Source of the DNA: Cnuella takakiae
GTDB taxonomy: Bacteria; Bacteroidota; Bacteroidia; Chitinophagales; Chitinophagaceae
Assembly (NCBI RefSeq): GCF_001953305.1
Contig: NZ_MTFE01000010.1
Span: forward strand, 3,341,040 to 3,405,039
DNA: 64,000 nucleotides
Reading direction: 5' to 3'
Numbering within the stretch: position 1 is the first letter of the stretch; each line of letters begins with the position of its first letter. Under the pieces are notes generated by a model. The model searched no databases. It was not told the origin of the DNA and was given only the letters and a program-made list of their open reading frames with translations. The position numbers were made by a program, and so were the translations under genes. Shown here piece by piece: positions 1 to 8,452 of this stretch.

Positions 1-262
1 TGCCCTAATCGATCCGATTAACTGCACAAAATTTTTCCTACTACAAAAGAAAATTGTGACAAAGGATTAATGTTTTATACACAATAATTAGCCAGGTGCA
101 AAGCTTTAATGTAACGCAAGAACAGGTAACTGGATCGGACAAACGTAATTTTGTTTTCCCATAGTCCAAATTTCATGTAAACCCCTATTTTACTTCTCCC
201 CCTGACAAGTAAAAGTAAATTGCCATGTTTTCCTTTCCGGTACTGCCGGATTTTATCATCTC
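1..262. other. intergenic, no gene seen
   Basis: AT-rich leader before the adhesin gene. I see no ORF, tRNA or strong hairpin apart from a small CCGGTACTGCCGG inverted repeat just ahead of the start codon. It presumably holds the promoter of the adhesin gene, but no clear -33/-7 pair stands out. Confidence 0.4.
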
Positions 263-3200
263 ATGAGCAAGAAACTTTTATCCTTTGCGGTACTTATTTC
301 GGTACTGCTTTTTGATACAACCTGTTGGGGTCAGCAACTTTCCAATATGGGCAGGGATTTCTGGATTGGCTACGGGCACCATGTGCGCATGGTGAACCAG
401 GGCTCAGGCCAGACCAGTGCGGAAAAGATGCAACTGTATATCACCTCAGATGTGGTAACCACAGCAAAAGTGGCCATTCCAAGTACCGGTTTTGAACAAA
501 GCATTGCCGTTATTCCCAACCAGATCAGCACGGTTGATATACCAAGATCAGCAGCCCTGTTTAATGAAGGTTTGTCCGACCTGGGCATTCATGTAACCGC
601 TGATGCACCGGTTGTGGTTTACAGTTTTATCTATGTAAGTGCGGTTTCCGGTGCAACGGTTTGTTTGCCTACCAATACACTCGGCAGGGATTATTACTCC
701 GTAAATTTTGAACAGTTGTCCAATGAGGCAAATTGCTCCTCCTACTTTTTTGTGGTGGCCGCTGATACAGGTACCACTTCTGTAGAAATAACCCCTTCGG
801 CAGCAACAAAAGGAGGGCGTACAGCCAACCAGCCTTTTTTGGTGCAATTAAAACAGGGACAAGTTTACCAGGTGTTGGGCACCACTAATGGCAACAAAGG
901 TGTTGACCTTACCGGTTCACGAATCCGGTCGGTAAACACTGGCTCGGGTTGTAAGAAGATCGCTGTTTTTAGCGGCAGCAGTAAAATATCCATTGGCTGC
1001 GCCAGCGCAGGCACTTCCGACAACCTGTACCAACAGGCATATCCCACTGCCACCTGGAGCCGTAAGTATATCGCAACGCCTTCCCTGCAGAACAGTTACA
1101 ATTTTTACCGCATCATACGGCCGGATCCAACATCGATCGTAAAAGTTAATGGACAGGTAGTACCTGCCAGTTCTTTCACCAATAACTTTTACTACCAGTT
1201 TTCGGGCAATAGCACCTATGTTATTGAATCGGATAAAGCCATCATGGTGGCCCAGTACTTTCCTTCCGAAGGCTGTGCAGGCAACAATGGCCAGGGTGAT
1301 CCGGAAATGGTATACTTAAACCCTGTGGACCAGACCCTGAAACAGGTTACCCTTAATGCCATGCAACCAGCTGGGGTAAACATTAGAACACATTACCTCA
1401 ATGTAGTTTTGCCAAATGATACGGCAGCCATCAACAGTTTCCGGTTGGATGGCTTATCCTACAACAATTTCCAGGTAGTGCCCGGCGACAATGCTTTTGC
1501 TTATGCCCAGATACCTACCCAGCAAGGAACCCATACACTTACCTGTACACAGGGCTTCAACGTGGTAGCTTATGGTTTTGGATCTGCAGAAAGTTATGGT
1601 TACTCCGGAGGTGCCCGCCTTCGCGACCTGTACCAGTTTGCAGCTGTCCAAAACCAGTATGCGTCACTGGATTATGCAGCCACCTGTTCCAGAGCGCCAT
1701 TTCGCCTGTCTATTACCTTCCCCTTCCAGCCGCAGGCCATCCACTGGAACTTTAATGACGTACTGCCCAACCAGGACCTGCTTACGCCACAGTATGACTC
1801 CAGCTGGCAGATCAACGGCAAAACCGTATACCGCTATACCGTTCCAGGTTGGCTGAAAGCGCCTGCAGCAGGCACCTACCCGGTTAAAGTAATTGCTACC
1901 AGCAATATTGGCGATGGCTGTACCTCCGAAGTAGAACTGGAACACGACCTTGTAGTCACCCCTTCCGCCGAGCACGACTTTTCAATTACCACCAGGGCAT
2001 GTCTGGGCGACACCGTTTTCCTCCAGCAGCTGTATAAACCGGGCGGCAACCTTGCTGCAGTTGCCTACAGCTGGAATTTAGGAAATGGCAGCCAATCGGT
2101 TCTTCCTAACCCTAGCGCCCAGTATCAGCAACCTGGAACCTATACCATTGCCGCTTCGGTGATCAATGAAATAGGCTGCTTATCTGATACTGCAACCAGG
2201 CAAATAACCATCAACCCGCTACCCCAAGCCCGCTTTTCAGTACAGGGGCCTTTATGTGCGGGCAGGGAAATAGGCTTTGTAAACGAATCCTTCATCAGCA
2301 GCGGGTCAATAGCCGGGTACACCTGGAATTTTGGTGATGGAAAAACACTGGTTAGCAATGACGTTGGCAGGCAGATACATTCGTTTAGCACCACAGGAAA
2401 TTACATCACCAATTTGGTGGCGGTAAGTGATAAAGGCTGTATCAGCATGCCCGCAAGCCAAAGAATCCTGGTCCATGCTGTACCAAAGGCAGGGTTTAAA
2501 ATTCCGGGTAGTTGCCTCCGCGATCCTTATTCCGAGTTTTTAAACACCACTACCCTCAGCGAACAGGCGGCTTTGCGTTACACCTGGAATTTTGGCGATG
2601 CAAATCAATCCATTACCAATACGGACACCCTTCAGAACCCAAGACACCAGTACCGGGCAACGGGTATGTACCCTGTAACCCTTGTGGTCAATTCAGCATA
2701 CGGCTGTGCAGACACCCTGGTGCAGCAACTTTATATCAACGGATCTGTGCCCGAAGCTCATTTCAGCCTGCTAAATGGACTTCGGCAGTGTAGTGACGGA
2801 GCCATCCTGGTAAAAAACGAAAGCCAGGTGGATGTAGGAGAACTCGTGAAAATGGAATTGTACTGGAATTATGGCGTTGATGCCACCCAGAAAACAATCG
2901 ACCTGCTACCAAAAAAAGACAGCACTTACCGGTTCCAAATGCCATCCTTTTTCAACCCGGCAAATAAGCAATATACCATCAGGATGGTGGCATACTCTGG
3001 TCAGTCCTGTTATTCGGTTGCAGAAAAAACAGTGGTGCTGGATGCCCTGCCCCAATTGCGCTTTGATACCCTGCCTGCATTTTGCAGTGCCGATCCTCAG
3101 TATACCATTACCCAAGCCCAGCTGCAAAACGGGCTTCCAGGCAAAGGTTGGTTTTCTGGCAATGGCATACAGCCTTCGGGCTTCTTCACTCCGGCACTTG

Positions 3201-3790
3201 CCCAGATGGGCAGCAATCCCATTTCTTACACCTACACCACCAACCAGGGTTGCACCAGTGTTGCCATACAAACGGCAAGAGTTTCCGCTTCTCCCCGGGT
3301 AAATGCGGGTCCTGATATGATCATCAGGCAAGGAAAAACGGAAACTATCCGGGCTTCAGCAATTGGGCAAAACCTTCGGTTCCAGTGGACTCCGGGCACC
3401 GGCCTGAACAACGTGAGCAGGCTTCAACCGCTTGCAAGTCCTTTGTCCGACCAGGTTTACCGCCTCACGGCAACAACACCGGAAGGTTGTTCCGCATGGG
3501 ACGAAGTAGGCATCCTGGCACCAGCAGATGTATTTATACCCAATTCCTTTACTCCAAACGGGGATGGCATTAATGACCGCTGGCAGATTCCCTTCCTGAT
3601 GCAAAGCGACGGAGCACAGGTACGGGTGTATAGCCGGGATGGTTTCATGGTGTACGAAAACAAGGGAGCAAAAGTGGCATGGGACGGCAACCTCAGGGGG
3701 TTGCCTCTGCCTGCAGGTACTTATGTCTACTACCTATCATTATCCAAAGATTCCAAAACCTATAAAGGTACCATTACCCTTGTCCGGTAA
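263..3790 (+). CDS. T9SS type B (gliding-associated) C-terminal domain adhesin with IgGFc-binding-like and PKD domains
   Basis: A 1175-residue cell-surface protein. Residues 1-23 form a signal peptide ending near CWGQ. The next ~450 residues, starting GRDFWIGYG, resemble the IgGFc-binding N-terminal domain found in Bacteroidota surface proteins. Then come several PKD-like repeats (YSWNLGNGS, YTWNFGDGK, YTWNFGDAN, each followed by PGTYTI/TGMYPVTLVV-type strands). The last ~85 residues begin FIPNSFTPNGDGINDRW and end YKGTITLVR, the type B sorting domain recognised by the type IX secretion system, so the product is exported through the outer membrane and probably retained at the surface. Role is inferred as adhesion or matrix binding; the ligand is unknown. 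The gene stands alone. Confidence 0.9.
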   Translation: MSKKLLSFAVLISVLLFDTTCWGQQLSNMGRDFWIGYGHHVRMVNQGSGQTSAEKMQLYITSDVVTTAKVAIPSTGFEQSIAVIPNQISTVDIPRSAALFNEGLSDLGIHVTADAPVVVYSFIYVSAVSGATVCLPTNTLGRDYYSVNFEQLSNEANCSSYFFVVAADTGTTSVEITPSAATKGGRTANQPFLVQLKQGQVYQVLGTTNGNKGVDLTGSRIRSVNTGSGCKKIAVFSGSSKISIGCASAGTSDNLYQQAYPTATWSRKYIATPSLQNSYNFYRIIRPDPTSIVKVNGQVVPASSFTNNFYYQFSGNSTYVIESDKAIMVAQYFPSEGCAGNNGQGDPEMVYLNPVDQTLKQVTLNAMQPAGVNIRTHYLNVVLPNDTAAINSFRLDGLSYNNFQVVPGDNAFAYAQIPTQQGTHTLTCTQGFNVVAYGFGSAESYGYSGGARLRDLYQFAAVQNQYASLDYAATCSRAPFRLSITFPFQPQAIHWNFNDVLPNQDLLTPQYDSSWQINGKTVYRYTVPGWLKAPAAGTYPVKVIATSNIGDGCTSEVELEHDLVVTPSAEHDFSITTRACLGDTVFLQQLYKPGGNLAAVAYSWNLGNGSQSVLPNPSAQYQQPGTYTIAASVINEIGCLSDTATRQITINPLPQARFSVQGPLCAGREIGFVNESFISSGSIAGYTWNFGDGKTLVSNDVGRQIHSFSTTGNYITNLVAVSDKGCISMPASQRILVHAVPKAGFKIPGSCLRDPYSEFLNTTTLSEQAALRYTWNFGDANQSITNTDTLQNPRHQYRATGMYPVTLVVNSAYGCADTLVQQLYINGSVPEAHFSLLNGLRQCSDGAILVKNESQVDVGELVKMELYWNYGVDATQKTIDLLPKKDSTYRFQMPSFFNPANKQYTIRMVAYSGQSCYSVAEKTVVLDALPQLRFDTLPAFCSADPQYTITQAQLQNGLPGKGWFSGNGIQPSGFFTPALAQMGSNPISYTYTTNQGCTSVAIQTARVSASPRVNAGPDMIIRQGKTETIRASAIGQNLRFQWTPGTGLNNVSRLQPLASPLSDQVYRLTATTPEGCSAWDEVGILAPADVFIPNSFTPNGDGINDRWQIPFLMQSDGAQVRVYSRDGFMVYENKGAKVAWDGNLRGLPLPAGTYVYYLSLSKDSKTYKGTITLVR

Positions 3791-3809
3791 GCTGTTTAGC
3801 TGTATGGCG

Positions 3810-3824
3810 TTAACTTTGCACCGC
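3810..3824 (+). promoter_or_regulatory. Bacteroidota -7 box TAACTTTG
   Basis: TTAACTTTGCACCGC matches the TAnnTTTG -7 consensus and lies about 40 bases before the HAD phosphatase start. The same 15 bases recur in front of the MFS gene at 59077-59091. I do not see a well-spaced -33 TTTG. Confidence 0.45.
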
Positions 3825-3864
3825 ATACGGAAACCATAAAGCTGAACAAAGCATACTATAAATA

Positions 3865-4479
3865 ATGGAAAACACTTTTTTAGATAAACTGGAGCAACTA
3901 ACCCGGCTTACTGCCGAAGGCTTCGACGCATTTTTGTACGATTGCGATGGCACCCTGGCCGATAATATGCAGGCGCATAAAAACGCTTATGTAAAAGTTT
4001 GCCAGCTACACGGCGTGGAACTGGATGCCACTTTGATTGATGAACTGGCCGGCTGGCCTACCGTGGCAGTGGCAGAAGAAATCTGCAAGCGTTATGGTGC
4101 CACCTTCGATCATCATGATTTTGCCCGCCGCAAATCACAAACTTTTATTGATGATTTTATCGAGCACACCCAACCCATTCCCTATGTAGTTGATCACCTG
4201 AAAGCGCATGCAGGTAAGGTTAAGATCGGCGTGGTGTCGGGCGGCAGGCGCAGCACCGTTTCCAAAACACTTTCCGTTTTGGGTATCGACCACCTGTTGG
4301 ATGTACTGGTTTGTGCCGATGATACGGAAAGAGGCAAACCGTTCCCGGATCCTTTTTTACTGGCTGCAGAAAAGCTGGGGGTAGATCCTAAGCGTTGTAT
4401 GGTGTTCGAAGACGGTGTACCGGGCGTGGAAGCAGCCAAAGCAGCCGGTATGAGCTGGGTGAGAATAGACCAGTTGTAA
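3865..4479 (+). CDS. HAD-superfamily hydrolase (beta-phosphoglucomutase/phosphatase-like)
   Basis: 204 residues, the usual length for a subfamily IA HAD phosphatase. Motif I is DCDGT (nucleophile D26, acid/base D28), followed by a helical cap; motif II is in GVVSGGRR near residue 120; motif III lysine is in GKPFPDPF near residue 156; motif IV is FEDGVPGVEAA near 182. The motif-IV to C-terminus stretch resembles beta-phosphoglucomutase/phosphoglycolate phosphatase relatives. Cytosolic; it probably dephosphorylates a small sugar phosphate, but the substrate cannot be read from sequence. A likely promoter precedes it and a strong hairpin terminator follows. Confidence 0.85.
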   Translation: MENTFLDKLEQLTRLTAEGFDAFLYDCDGTLADNMQAHKNAYVKVCQLHGVELDATLIDELAGWPTVAVAEEICKRYGATFDHHDFARRKSQTFIDDFIEHTQPIPYVVDHLKAHAGKVKIGVVSGGRRSTVSKTLSVLGIDHLLDVLVCADDTERGKPFPDPFLLAAEKLGVDPKRCMVFEDGVPGVEAAKAAGMSWVRIDQL

Positions 4480-4511
4480 TTCAACTACTACTTACAAAAA
4501 AAAGGCTTAAT

Positions 4512-4543
4512 AGTACAAACCCCGCACTTGCGGGGTTTGTACT
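4512..4543. terminator. bidirectional rho-independent terminator
   Basis: Perfect 14-bp stem AGTACAAACCCCGC with loop ACTT. ATTTTTC follows on the plus side and, read on the minus strand, ATTAAGCCTTTTTTT follows. It sits between the convergent HAD and DsbA genes and can serve both. Confidence 0.85.
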
Positions 4544-4548
4544 ATTTT

Positions 4549-5232
4549 TCAGCAGTTGCCATCAATGCTACAAAAACCGGCCGCTGTACTTTGTGGTTGT
4601 TCTTCTTCCCAAACCTGTTGTAGTACCTGTTTAAATGCTGTTACCGGCTGCGCTCCCGAAACGGCATATTTATCATTGAACACAAAAAACGGAACCCCAT
4701 TTACGCCCATCTGCTGCGCCATCAGGATGTCCTGTAGCACTGCGTCACCCAATTTTTGGGTAGACAATATTTCTTTAAGTTCGGCCTGGGGTAGCCCAAT
4801 GCTGGTGCCAATATCTTCAAGGACAGAATGGTCTGCTATGTCCAAACCTTTTTCAAAGTAGGCCTGGAACAGTCTTTCTTCCGCAGCATCCTGTTGCTGG
4901 TACTGTGCTGCCAAATGGGTAAGGCGATGTGCATCAAAGGTATTGGCAGTTACCGTGCGGTCCATCCGTAAAGTAAGACCGGCTTCCTTAGCACGTGCTG
5001 TTACCTGTTGCATCATGCCTTCGGTTTGGGCAAGGCTCCATCCTTTTTTGGCAGAAAGTTCCTCCACCAACGATTTACCCGGAGCAGGCTTGGTGGTGGG
5101 GTCTAATTGAAAGCTATGCCACTGCACCTCTACCTTATCCTTTGCTTCAAAATTATTAAGGGCTTGCTCAAGGTGGCGTTTGCCGATATAGCAAAAAGGA
5201 CAGGCGATATCAGACCAGATGTCGATTTTCAT
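4549..5232 (-). CDS. DsbA family oxidoreductase (FrnE-like)
   Basis: 227 residues without a signal peptide, so cytosolic. The thioredoxin-fold active site is CPFC at residues 11-14 in DIACPFCYIGKRH, the hallmark of the FrnE/2-hydroxychromene isomerase-like DsbA branch. The cis-proline loop is in NGVPFFVFNDKYAVSGAQP near residue 180, and a helical insert lies between the two halves. The C-terminus carries two further cysteines (CSIDGNC). The likely role is dithiol-disulphide exchange in oxidative-stress defence. It lies 56 bases downstream of another DsbA-fold gene in the same direction, suggesting one unit. Confidence 0.88.
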   Translation of the reverse strand: MKIDIWSDIACPFCYIGKRHLEQALNNFEAKDKVEVQWHSFQLDPTTKPAPGKSLVEELSAKKGWSLAQTEGMMQQVTARAKEAGLTLRMDRTVTANTFDAHRLTHLAAQYQQQDAAEERLFQAYFEKGLDIADHSVLEDIGTSIGLPQAELKEILSTQKLGDAVLQDILMAQQMGVNGVPFFVFNDKYAVSGAQPVTAFKQVLQQVWEEEQPQSTAAGFCSIDGNC

Positions 5233-5288
5233 GATATTATTTTTTGAACAGCATCAACTGTGTTCTAAGACAATAAAAAGCAAAAGGC

Positions 5289-5870
5289 TTAAGCCCTACG
5301 CTTTTTAGCCTTAACCGGCAAGTCCGATTCATTTTCAAGCAGCCCGCCAATTACGGCCTTGAGGTTGCGGGTACTGGGTGTGCCTTCAAACCTTTGTCCG
5401 TTGATAAAAAACGAAGGCACATCGCGAACCCCCATTTTCAAGCCTTCCTGCAAATCGCCTTGCACCTGCCAGCCATAGGTTCCATTCATCAGGTCATCCA
5501 GAAAGCGTTTGTTGGTTACGCCTACTTCCCTGGCATAACCCTTCAGGGAAATCAGTCCCAGGTTGCGGCGGTTGGCCAAAAGAGCCTGGTGCATTTCCCA
5601 GAATTTCCCTTCCTGTCCCGCAGCAATGGCGGCTTCTGCAGCCTTGTGTGCCCGCTGGTGAATACGGGTGAGCGGGAAATGGCGGAAAACAAAATTGATC
5701 TTGCCATTGTATTGCTCCAGCAGTTCTTTTACCACTTCGTTGGCCTGCACACAAGCTTCGCTTTCGTAATCGCCAAACTCCATGATCGTAACTCTTGCAG
5801 CAGGATCACCTACCACAATATCCCTAGGTTCAATTATAGGGGGTATTTCTTTGACGTTCTTCATTTGCAT
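5289..5870 (-). CDS. DsbA/thioredoxin-fold protein with SxxC in place of CxxC
   Basis: 193 residues, no signal peptide. The fold is clear from VTIMEFGDYES (beta strand and start of active-site helix), FRHFPLTRIHQRAHKAAEAA and GVRDVPSFFINGQRFEG (cis-proline loop near 150). It resembles the DsbA-like domains seen alone or at the end of NhaA-type antiporters. Where active members have CPYC, residues 37-40 read SEAC, so the nucleophilic first cysteine is serine and only the second remains. A classic disulphide-exchange cycle looks impossible; it may be a binding or monothiol protein. The C-terminus is strongly basic (KAKKRRA). Start ATG 5870; ATG 5864 is an alternative. Confidence 0.8.
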   Translation of the reverse strand: MQMKNVKEIPPIIEPRDIVVGDPAARVTIMEFGDYESEACVQANEVVKELLEQYNGKINFVFRHFPLTRIHQRAHKAAEAAIAAGQEGKFWEMHQALLANRRNLGLISLKGYAREVGVTNKRFLDDLMNGTYGWQVQGDLQEGLKMGVRDVPSFFINGQRFEGTPSTRNLKAVIGGLLENESDLPVKAKKRRA

Positions 5871-5981
5871 GTATATTAAGCCGGGAAAATCAACATGGTT
5901 TTACTTGTAAACAGTTGATACCCGGTGCATGTTTAAACCGTAAACAAGGCATTTTGTTGTGTTAAAGCTTGCCGCAAATTT

Positions 5982-6854
5982 TCACTCCGGCCATTTACCC
6001 AACCTTCCGTCATGGTAATCAACAAAAGCTTGTCTGATCTCTTCCTGTGTATTCATTACAAATGGCCCATGGGCAATGATTGGCTCCTCATTAGGTGCAG
6101 CATGCCCTACGAGCAGCAGGATATCGCTATTGGCCAAAGTATGCACCAGGGTTCCCTCCATTCCAAAATCAACCAGGTCGTGGGTAGCAACTTCTGAACC
6201 ATTTACCGTAGCGTTGCCCCTGATTACATAATATAAAATGCGGCGGCCTTCGGGTGCCGTAAATGACCAGGAAGCTCCCCCAGCAAGTTGTACAGTTGCC
6301 AAATGCACATCCGAAAGCGATTGAATTGGGGCAGCCGTTTCCTCCCATTTTCCGGAAACAACATTCAGGTTGACCTTTCCTTCCTGCAGGGACAAGGCCG
6401 GAATATCCTGTTTTTGCAATCCACGGTAAGCCGGATCAACATTTTTCAAACTTGCAGGCAGGTTTACCCACAACTGCAAGATTTCAACTGGCCCACCTTG
6501 TTCCTTGAACAGGTCGGAAGACGTTTCGGAATGGATTATGCCTTTTCCTGCTGTCATCCACTGAATACCGCCTTCCTGTATATTACTGGAAAAGCCGGTA
6601 CTATCTTGGTGCATCAGGTCTCCGGTAATAATAAAGGTTACTGTTTCAAAACCCTTGTGTGGGTGTGGGCCGAAAGGCAGGCCATTGTTGCCGGGGGCAA
6701 ACTCCTGCGGACCATGGTGGTTGAGAAAGATAAAAGGTTCAAATTGCTCAATGGCAATGGTGCGGGAAGGCATGGCCCGCCAGGTATCCAACCCATCGTA
6801 ATCGGTATAACCGGCAGTGTAGATGGCCAGTACGGGTTTGTGCGGGGCATTCAT
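5982..6854 (-). CDS. pirin family protein
   Basis: 290 residues with the double cupin layout of pirins. The N-terminal cupin holds the iron-ligand pattern PFGPHPHKGFETVTFI, then HQDSTGFSSNIQEGGIQWMTAGKGIIHSE, both diagnostic. The C-terminal cupin includes HLATVQLAGGASWSF and HAAPNEEPI. Bacterial pirins bind iron and some act as quercetinases or redox-responsive regulators; which applies here is unknown. Cytosolic. It lies downstream of, and in the same direction as, the tetR-nitroreductase pair, separated by 168 bases carrying a long inverted repeat. Confidence 0.93.
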   Translation of the reverse strand: MNAPHKPVLAIYTAGYTDYDGLDTWRAMPSRTIAIEQFEPFIFLNHHGPQEFAPGNNGLPFGPHPHKGFETVTFIITGDLMHQDSTGFSSNIQEGGIQWMTAGKGIIHSETSSDLFKEQGGPVEILQLWVNLPASLKNVDPAYRGLQKQDIPALSLQEGKVNLNVVSGKWEETAAPIQSLSDVHLATVQLAGGASWSFTAPEGRRILYYVIRGNATVNGSEVATHDLVDFGMEGTLVHTLANSDILLLVGHAAPNEEPIIAHGPFVMNTQEEIRQAFVDYHDGRLGKWPE

Positions 6855-6873
6855 AAATTACACATTTAAAGGT

Positions 6874-6981
6874 TGTTGCAGATAGCCGGCCACTTTAATA
6901 ATAACCAAACTATAAAACTGGGCCAATCAGAACCATACAGGTCATCTGACAATAAGAGCCAATAGGCCGGCTATCGAACAA
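6874..6981. repeat. long inverted repeat between nitroreductase and pirin genes
   Basis: GATAGCCGGCC at 6881-6891 pairs perfectly with GGCCGGCTATC at 6965-6975. The pairing extends outward through TTGTT/AACAA with a small offset, giving about 16 paired bases around a ~73-base interior. It could be a transcript hairpin, or a small non-autonomous inverted-repeat element. There is no obvious target-site duplication. Confidence 0.5.
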
Positions 6982-7022
6982 CAAGGTCTCAGGGCAGAAC
7001 CTATAAGGTGGTGCCCACTATT

Positions 7023-7655
7023 TTATGCTAATTCATCAACGAACAGTTCCCTTGAACGGCGCACCTTTTTGGAAGTGGCGAGGAAATCGGTACTGGCATC
7101 GCGGTAACCCAAGGCAAGAATGGTTACGCTACGCAGGCCTTTTTCGCGCAGGCCGAGGATAGCATCTACCTGGTCGGGAACAAAACCTTCCATGGGTGTG
7201 GCATCCACTTGTTCGATAGCAGCGGCAGCAATAGCGGTACCAAAAGCGATATAGGCCTGGCGGGCTGCCCACTCATGTTTTTGCTCGTGTGTGCGGCCAT
7301 TTACAATTCCCATCAGGGATGCTTTAAAGCCATCAAGGCTTTCAGCGGGTATGCCACGGGTAGCCGCAATATCATTGATATAAGTCTCTACATGCTCGGC
7401 AGTAACGTTTTCCCATGCGGCAAATACCAAAAGGTGCGAAGCCTCAACAATCTGGGGTTGGTTATAAGCTGCAGGTTGCAGTTTAGCCTTGAGTTCAGGG
7501 TTGGAGATCACCAATACATTATATGGTTGCAACCCCATGGAAGAAGGAGCCAACCGGGCTGCTTCTATTATGTTTTGAATTTTTTCTGCGGGTACGATGT
7601 TACCATTCATTCTCTTGGCAGCATAGCGCCAATTTAAAGCGTCGATTAGGTTCAT
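7023..7655 (-). CDS. NAD(P)H-dependent nitroreductase (NfsB-like)
   Basis: From the ATG at 7655 the product is 210 residues starting MNLIDALNWRYAAKRM, as FMN nitroreductases do. Family motifs include EAARLAPSSMGLQPYN (FMN phosphate site), PQIVEASHLLVFAAW, and the C-terminal GLREKGLRSVTILALGYRD. It reduces nitroaromatics, quinones or flavins with NAD(P)H, as a cytosolic homodimer. An upstream in-frame ATG at 7706 would add 17 Asn-rich residues, but that stretch contains a perfect copy of the operator found before tetR, so it is better read as regulatory DNA. The gene lies 61 bases behind tetR and is probably controlled by it. Confidence 0.9.
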   Translation of the reverse strand: MNLIDALNWRYAAKRMNGNIVPAEKIQNIIEAARLAPSSMGLQPYNVLVISNPELKAKLQPAAYNQPQIVEASHLLVFAAWENVTAEHVETYINDIAATRGIPAESLDGFKASLMGIVNGRTHEQKHEWAARQAYIAFGTAIAAAAIEQVDATPMEGFVPDQVDAILGLREKGLRSVTILALGYRDASTDFLATSKKVRRSRELFVDELA

Positions 7656-7686
7656 AGTGTTGTATTTAGTATCGTTATTATTATTC

Positions 7687-7700
7687 CTAACACTGTTAAC
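7687..7700. promoter_or_regulatory. TetR-type operator copy 2 (before nitroreductase)
   Basis: CTAACACTGTTAAC contains the 11-base palindrome TAACA-C-TGTTA (7688-7698). It is the exact reverse complement of the 14 bases at 8335-8348 in front of tetR. A shared site before both genes argues that the TetR protein represses itself and the nitroreductase. Confidence 0.7.
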
Positions 7701-7716
7701 ATTCAAGGCAAAAAAA

Positions 7717-8319
7717 TTATCCTTTCAAACCACGGATAAAACTTTGCAGGAAATCCTGCATTACCGCTTCCTGGTGATCACCGGGACCTTTTTCCTTTCC
7801 CATCATATTAATAGAAATAAGACCGTGGAGCATGGACCAAAATGTATGCAACTTCAGCCATGCGTCGCTGCAACTTGCCGGGTTACCGGCAATCAATTCC
7901 TTGATGGGTGCCATTACCAAATCCGTAAACAAGCTCAATTCAGGAATTTGCTTTACCGTTTCACAACTGGGCATTCCCAAACCATACATCAGTTGGTAAT
8001 ACTCGGTATGGCTGAAAGCGAAAGCAGCATAAGCATTGGCAATGGCTGCTAACCTTTCTTCAGGTGTGGCCGGTTTTGCAGAAGCTTCCTGTATCCGGGT
8101 GTTCAGCAACTGAAACCCCCTGCGGGTAAATTCCAGTAAGATGCCTTCTTTGTTTTGAAAATGATCGTAAATAACAGGAGCGCTGTACTCAATTGCATCG
8201 GCAATTTTGCGGATAGAAAGCGCCTGCCATCCCTCCTGCTCCACCAGGTTCCAGGCGGCGCGGAGAATGGAAGCCCTTACTTCCTCTTTCTGCCTTTGTT
8301 TTCTTTCAGCGATTCCCAT
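7717..8319 (-). CDS. TetR/AcrR family transcriptional regulator
   Basis: 200 residues. The N-terminal helix-turn-helix is complete: RASILRAAWNLVEQEGW, then LSIRKIADAIEYSAPVIYDHF, with the usual ~60-residue DNA-binding domain. The rest is an all-helical ligand-binding domain with a WxxLHGLIS-like segment (HTFWSMLHGLISINMM) seen in the TetR_C_13/WHG-type branch. It acts as a dimeric repressor released by a small hydrophobic ligand. The operator TAACACTGTTA sits directly behind the predicted -7 box of its own promoter and again before the downstream nitroreductase, so autoregulation plus nitroreductase control is likely. Confidence 0.93.
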   Translation of the reverse strand: MGIAERKQRQKEEVRASILRAAWNLVEQEGWQALSIRKIADAIEYSAPVIYDHFQNKEGILLEFTRRGFQLLNTRIQEASAKPATPEERLAAIANAYAAFAFSHTEYYQLMYGLGMPSCETVKQIPELSLFTDLVMAPIKELIAGNPASCSDAWLKLHTFWSMLHGLISINMMGKEKGPGDHQEAVMQDFLQSFIRGLKG

Positions 8320-8334
8320 GATAACGTTAGGTAA

Positions 8335-8348
8335 GTTAACAGTGTTAG
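8335..8348. promoter_or_regulatory. TetR-type operator copy 1 (before tetR)
   Basis: GTTAACAGTGTTAG holds the palindrome TAACA-G-TGTTA at 8337-8347. It starts immediately downstream of the tetR -7 element on the minus strand, a position where a bound repressor would block transcription. A second palindrome, TAACGTTA, lies at 8322-8329 next to the start codon. Confidence 0.7.
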
Positions 8349-8377
8349 CAAAAGTATTTATTTAAACGATACTTCAA
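8349..8377 (-). promoter_or_regulatory. tetR promoter, Bacteroidota type
   Basis: On the minus strand TTG (8375-8377), an 18-base spacer, then TACTTTTG (8349-8356), matching TAnnTTTG. Both elements and the spacing fit the primary sigma factor of this phylum. Confidence 0.65.
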
Positions 8378-8452
8378 AATAGCAGGAAGAATCTTTAACA
8401 ATCCTTGTATCCCTTATAAGTAGAAATAACATCCACACTAGATGAGCCTCAC

